From the NCBI RefSeq assembly GCF_016127015.1, contig NZ_CP065972.1:992001-1056000 (forward strand): 64,000 nt of DNA. Reading direction: 5' to 3'. Shown piece by piece: positions 63,306 to 64,000 of this stretch. Made by a program: the position numbers and the translations under genes. Origin of the DNA: Corynebacterium tuberculostearicum. GTDB taxonomy: Bacteria; Actinomycetota; Actinomycetes; Mycobacteriales; Mycobacteriaceae. The notes below the pieces were generated by a model. It saw only the letters and a program-made list of their open reading frames with translations. It was not told the DNA's origin and ran no database searches. Positions within the stretch are counted from its first letter, which is position 1. Every line of letters starts with the position of its first letter.

Positions 63306-63440
63306 TTACAAGTAATCCGCGAATCGGTTGGGGTAAGCCACGGCTAGTTGGTTGATGGCTTGTTTCCACCCGGTGGCTTTCGCTACTTCATTTATGTGCG
63401 TCGTCTTCAATCCTCCGCAGACCGACTGAATTAGGCTCCC
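63306..63440 (-). pseudogene. Relic of an IS256-family transposase C-terminus
   Basis: The minus strand reads in one frame KTTHINEVAKATGWKQAINQ and then LAVAYPNRFADYL followed by a stop, closely like the C-terminal end of IS256-family transposases. Going upstream the frame ends in TGA at 63441-63443 after 44 codons, without a start, and the rest of the gene is missing. Only the 3' end of an old insertion remains. Confidence 0.65.
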
Positions 63441-63488
63441 TCAACGCAATAGTGCCCCCGGAGGAGCCGTACGTCCTTTTGCTCACAT

Positions 63489-63551
63489 TTCAAAGCTCTT
63501 CACAAACTTCAAAGAATTCAAAACCTTCATAAACTTCACAAGACTTCAAAA
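63489..63551. repeat. Seven TTCA-based repeats at 9-10 bp spacing
   Basis: TTCA begins at 63489, 63499, 63508, 63517, 63526, 63535 and 63545, each followed by A/C/T, then AA, giving units like TTCAAAGAA and TTCACAAAC. The spacing is 10, 9, 9, 9, 9, 10 bases. The array ends 23 bases before the ATPase start. Confidence 0.7.
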
Positions 63552-63574
63552 GCCCTGTGGCTTATAGTGAGAGC

Positions 63575-64000
63575 ATGAAGCCAAAGCACACCAATCCCTT
63601 TACAGCCACCCTTGGCGCGACTCCCCCGTTGCTGGTTGGTCGCAGCGATGCCATTGATGATTTCGGTTTTGCACTCGATGAGGGACCCGGCGCCCATGAG
63701 AGAATCTCTCTCATCATTGGCCCCCGCGGCATCGGGAAAACCGTCCTGCTCAACGCTTTCGAAGATGAAGCACTCGCGCGCGGCTGGCTCACGCTCAGCG
63801 ATACTGCAACAACCGGTTTTGTTGAGCGCTTCCGCAGCAGCATTATCCAACGCCTGTCCCAGGACAGGAAGCAACTCAAGGGGCTCAACGTCTCCATCCT
63901 CGGCATTGGCGGCGGACTTAATTGGGATACCCGCGCTATCGCGGAATCAACATACTCGCTACGCAATGCGCTTAAGGATCTGCTGGCTTATAAACGCGAA
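63575..64000 (+). CDS. AAA-type P-loop ATPase (partial, runs off right edge)
   Basis: 142 codons are visible. Translation begins MKPKHTNPF, then PPLLVGRSDAIDDF (the entry to an AAA/STAND-like ATPase), and Walker A in LIIGPRGIGKTVLLNAF (GPRGIGKT, about residues 49-56). The rest resembles bacterial AAA ATPases that carry a C-terminal winged helix, but the Walker B region lies outside. GAGAGC precedes the ATG at 63575. Function is unknown. It sits behind the TTCA repeat and the IS relic, away from the pyr operon. Confidence 0.75.
   Translation, partial: MKPKHTNPFTATLGATPPLLVGRSDAIDDFGFALDEGPGAHERISLIIGPRGIGKTVLLNAFEDEALARGWLTLSDTATTGFVERFRSSIIQRLSQDRKQLKGLNVSILGIGGGLNWDTRAIAESTYSLRNALKDLLAYKRE

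Larger units (their letters stand above)
63084..63574. other. Intergenic region between pyrR and the terminal ATPase
   Basis: 491 bases without an intact gene. From left to right it holds the pyrR ribosome site with a PyrR-loop-like hairpin (63098-63113), an inverted repeat (63147-63164), an IS256-type end with transposase relic (63271-63440) and a TTCA-based repeat (63489-63551). An 88-codon open frame at 63103-63369 covers the leader and is judged not to be a gene. Confidence 0.6.

Noticed and set aside
63103..63369. 88-codon minus-strand frame before pyrR
   Set aside because: It overlaps the pyrR leader hairpin, the IS end and the transposase relic in another frame, and shows no family features.
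63489..63551. CRISPR array
   Set aside because: Units are only 9-10 bp with no unique spacers and no cas genes nearby.

Overview
The window reads as the chromosome of a Corynebacterium. The evidence is gene content and order: sufR-sufB-sufD-sufC-sufS-sufU-sufT, divergent mptB / ABC transporter / ctaA, ctaB, the tkt-tal-zwf-opcA-pgl pentose-phosphate operon, gap-pgk-tpiA, whiA-yvcK-rapZ-uvrC, the riboflavin genes, rsmB-fmt-def-priA-metK-coaBC-rpoZ-gmk-mihF and pyrF-carB-carA-pyrC-pyrB-pyrR. This is the same backbone as in C. glutamicum. The species cannot be fixed from sequence reading alone; a skin-type, lipid-requiring species is only a guess.

Layout. 1-3.7 kb (minus): iunH and a three-gene ECF transporter, running off the left edge. 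3.7-9.1 kb: an SDR-like protein, the ACT-domain/UPF0210 pair (plus), a DUF2254 membrane protein and an ABC-F ATPase. 9.2-15.5 kb (minus): the complete SUF iron-sulfur operon with its regulator. 15.7-21.4 kb (plus): mptB, an ABC-2 exporter, ctaA and a quinone oxidoreductase. 21.4-29.3 kb: ctaB (minus) and the pentose-phosphate operon (plus). 29.4-33.0 kb (minus): secG, tpiA, pgk, gap, with no ppc between secG and tpiA. 33.6-35.2 kb (plus): a lactate permease behind a promoter region rich in palindromes. 35.4-63.1 kb: a nearly continuous minus-strand block covering envelope and DNA-repair genes, riboflavin synthesis, translation and SAM/CoA genes, and pyrimidine synthesis. 63.1-64 kb: pyr leader, a relic of an IS256-family insertion sequence, a 9-10 bp periodic repeat and the start of a P-loop ATPase.

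The genes work together as central metabolism. The SUF system supplies Fe-S clusters. ctaA and ctaB make heme A for cytochrome aa3. The pentose-phosphate enzymes give NADPH, ribose-5-phosphate and erythrose-4-phosphate. rpe, ribA-H and the pyr operon draw on those pentoses. The lactate permease brings in carbon.

No wholly new defence or mobile system was seen; this is mostly core chromosome. The most interesting points are: an ECF ATPase with two fused halves, one stripped of its ATP-binding motifs; a nucleoside hydrolase tied to that transporter; twin palindromes before sufR; a 12-codon leader ORF whose stop overlaps a ctaA start; an exact McbR-type box before metK; a GlxR-type site and a 14-bp palindrome before the lactate permease; a PyrR-loop-like hairpin at the pyrR ribosome site; the missing ppc; and the IS relic and TTCA repeat before the terminal ATPase. 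All statements come from reading the sequence and family knowledge; no searches were run.
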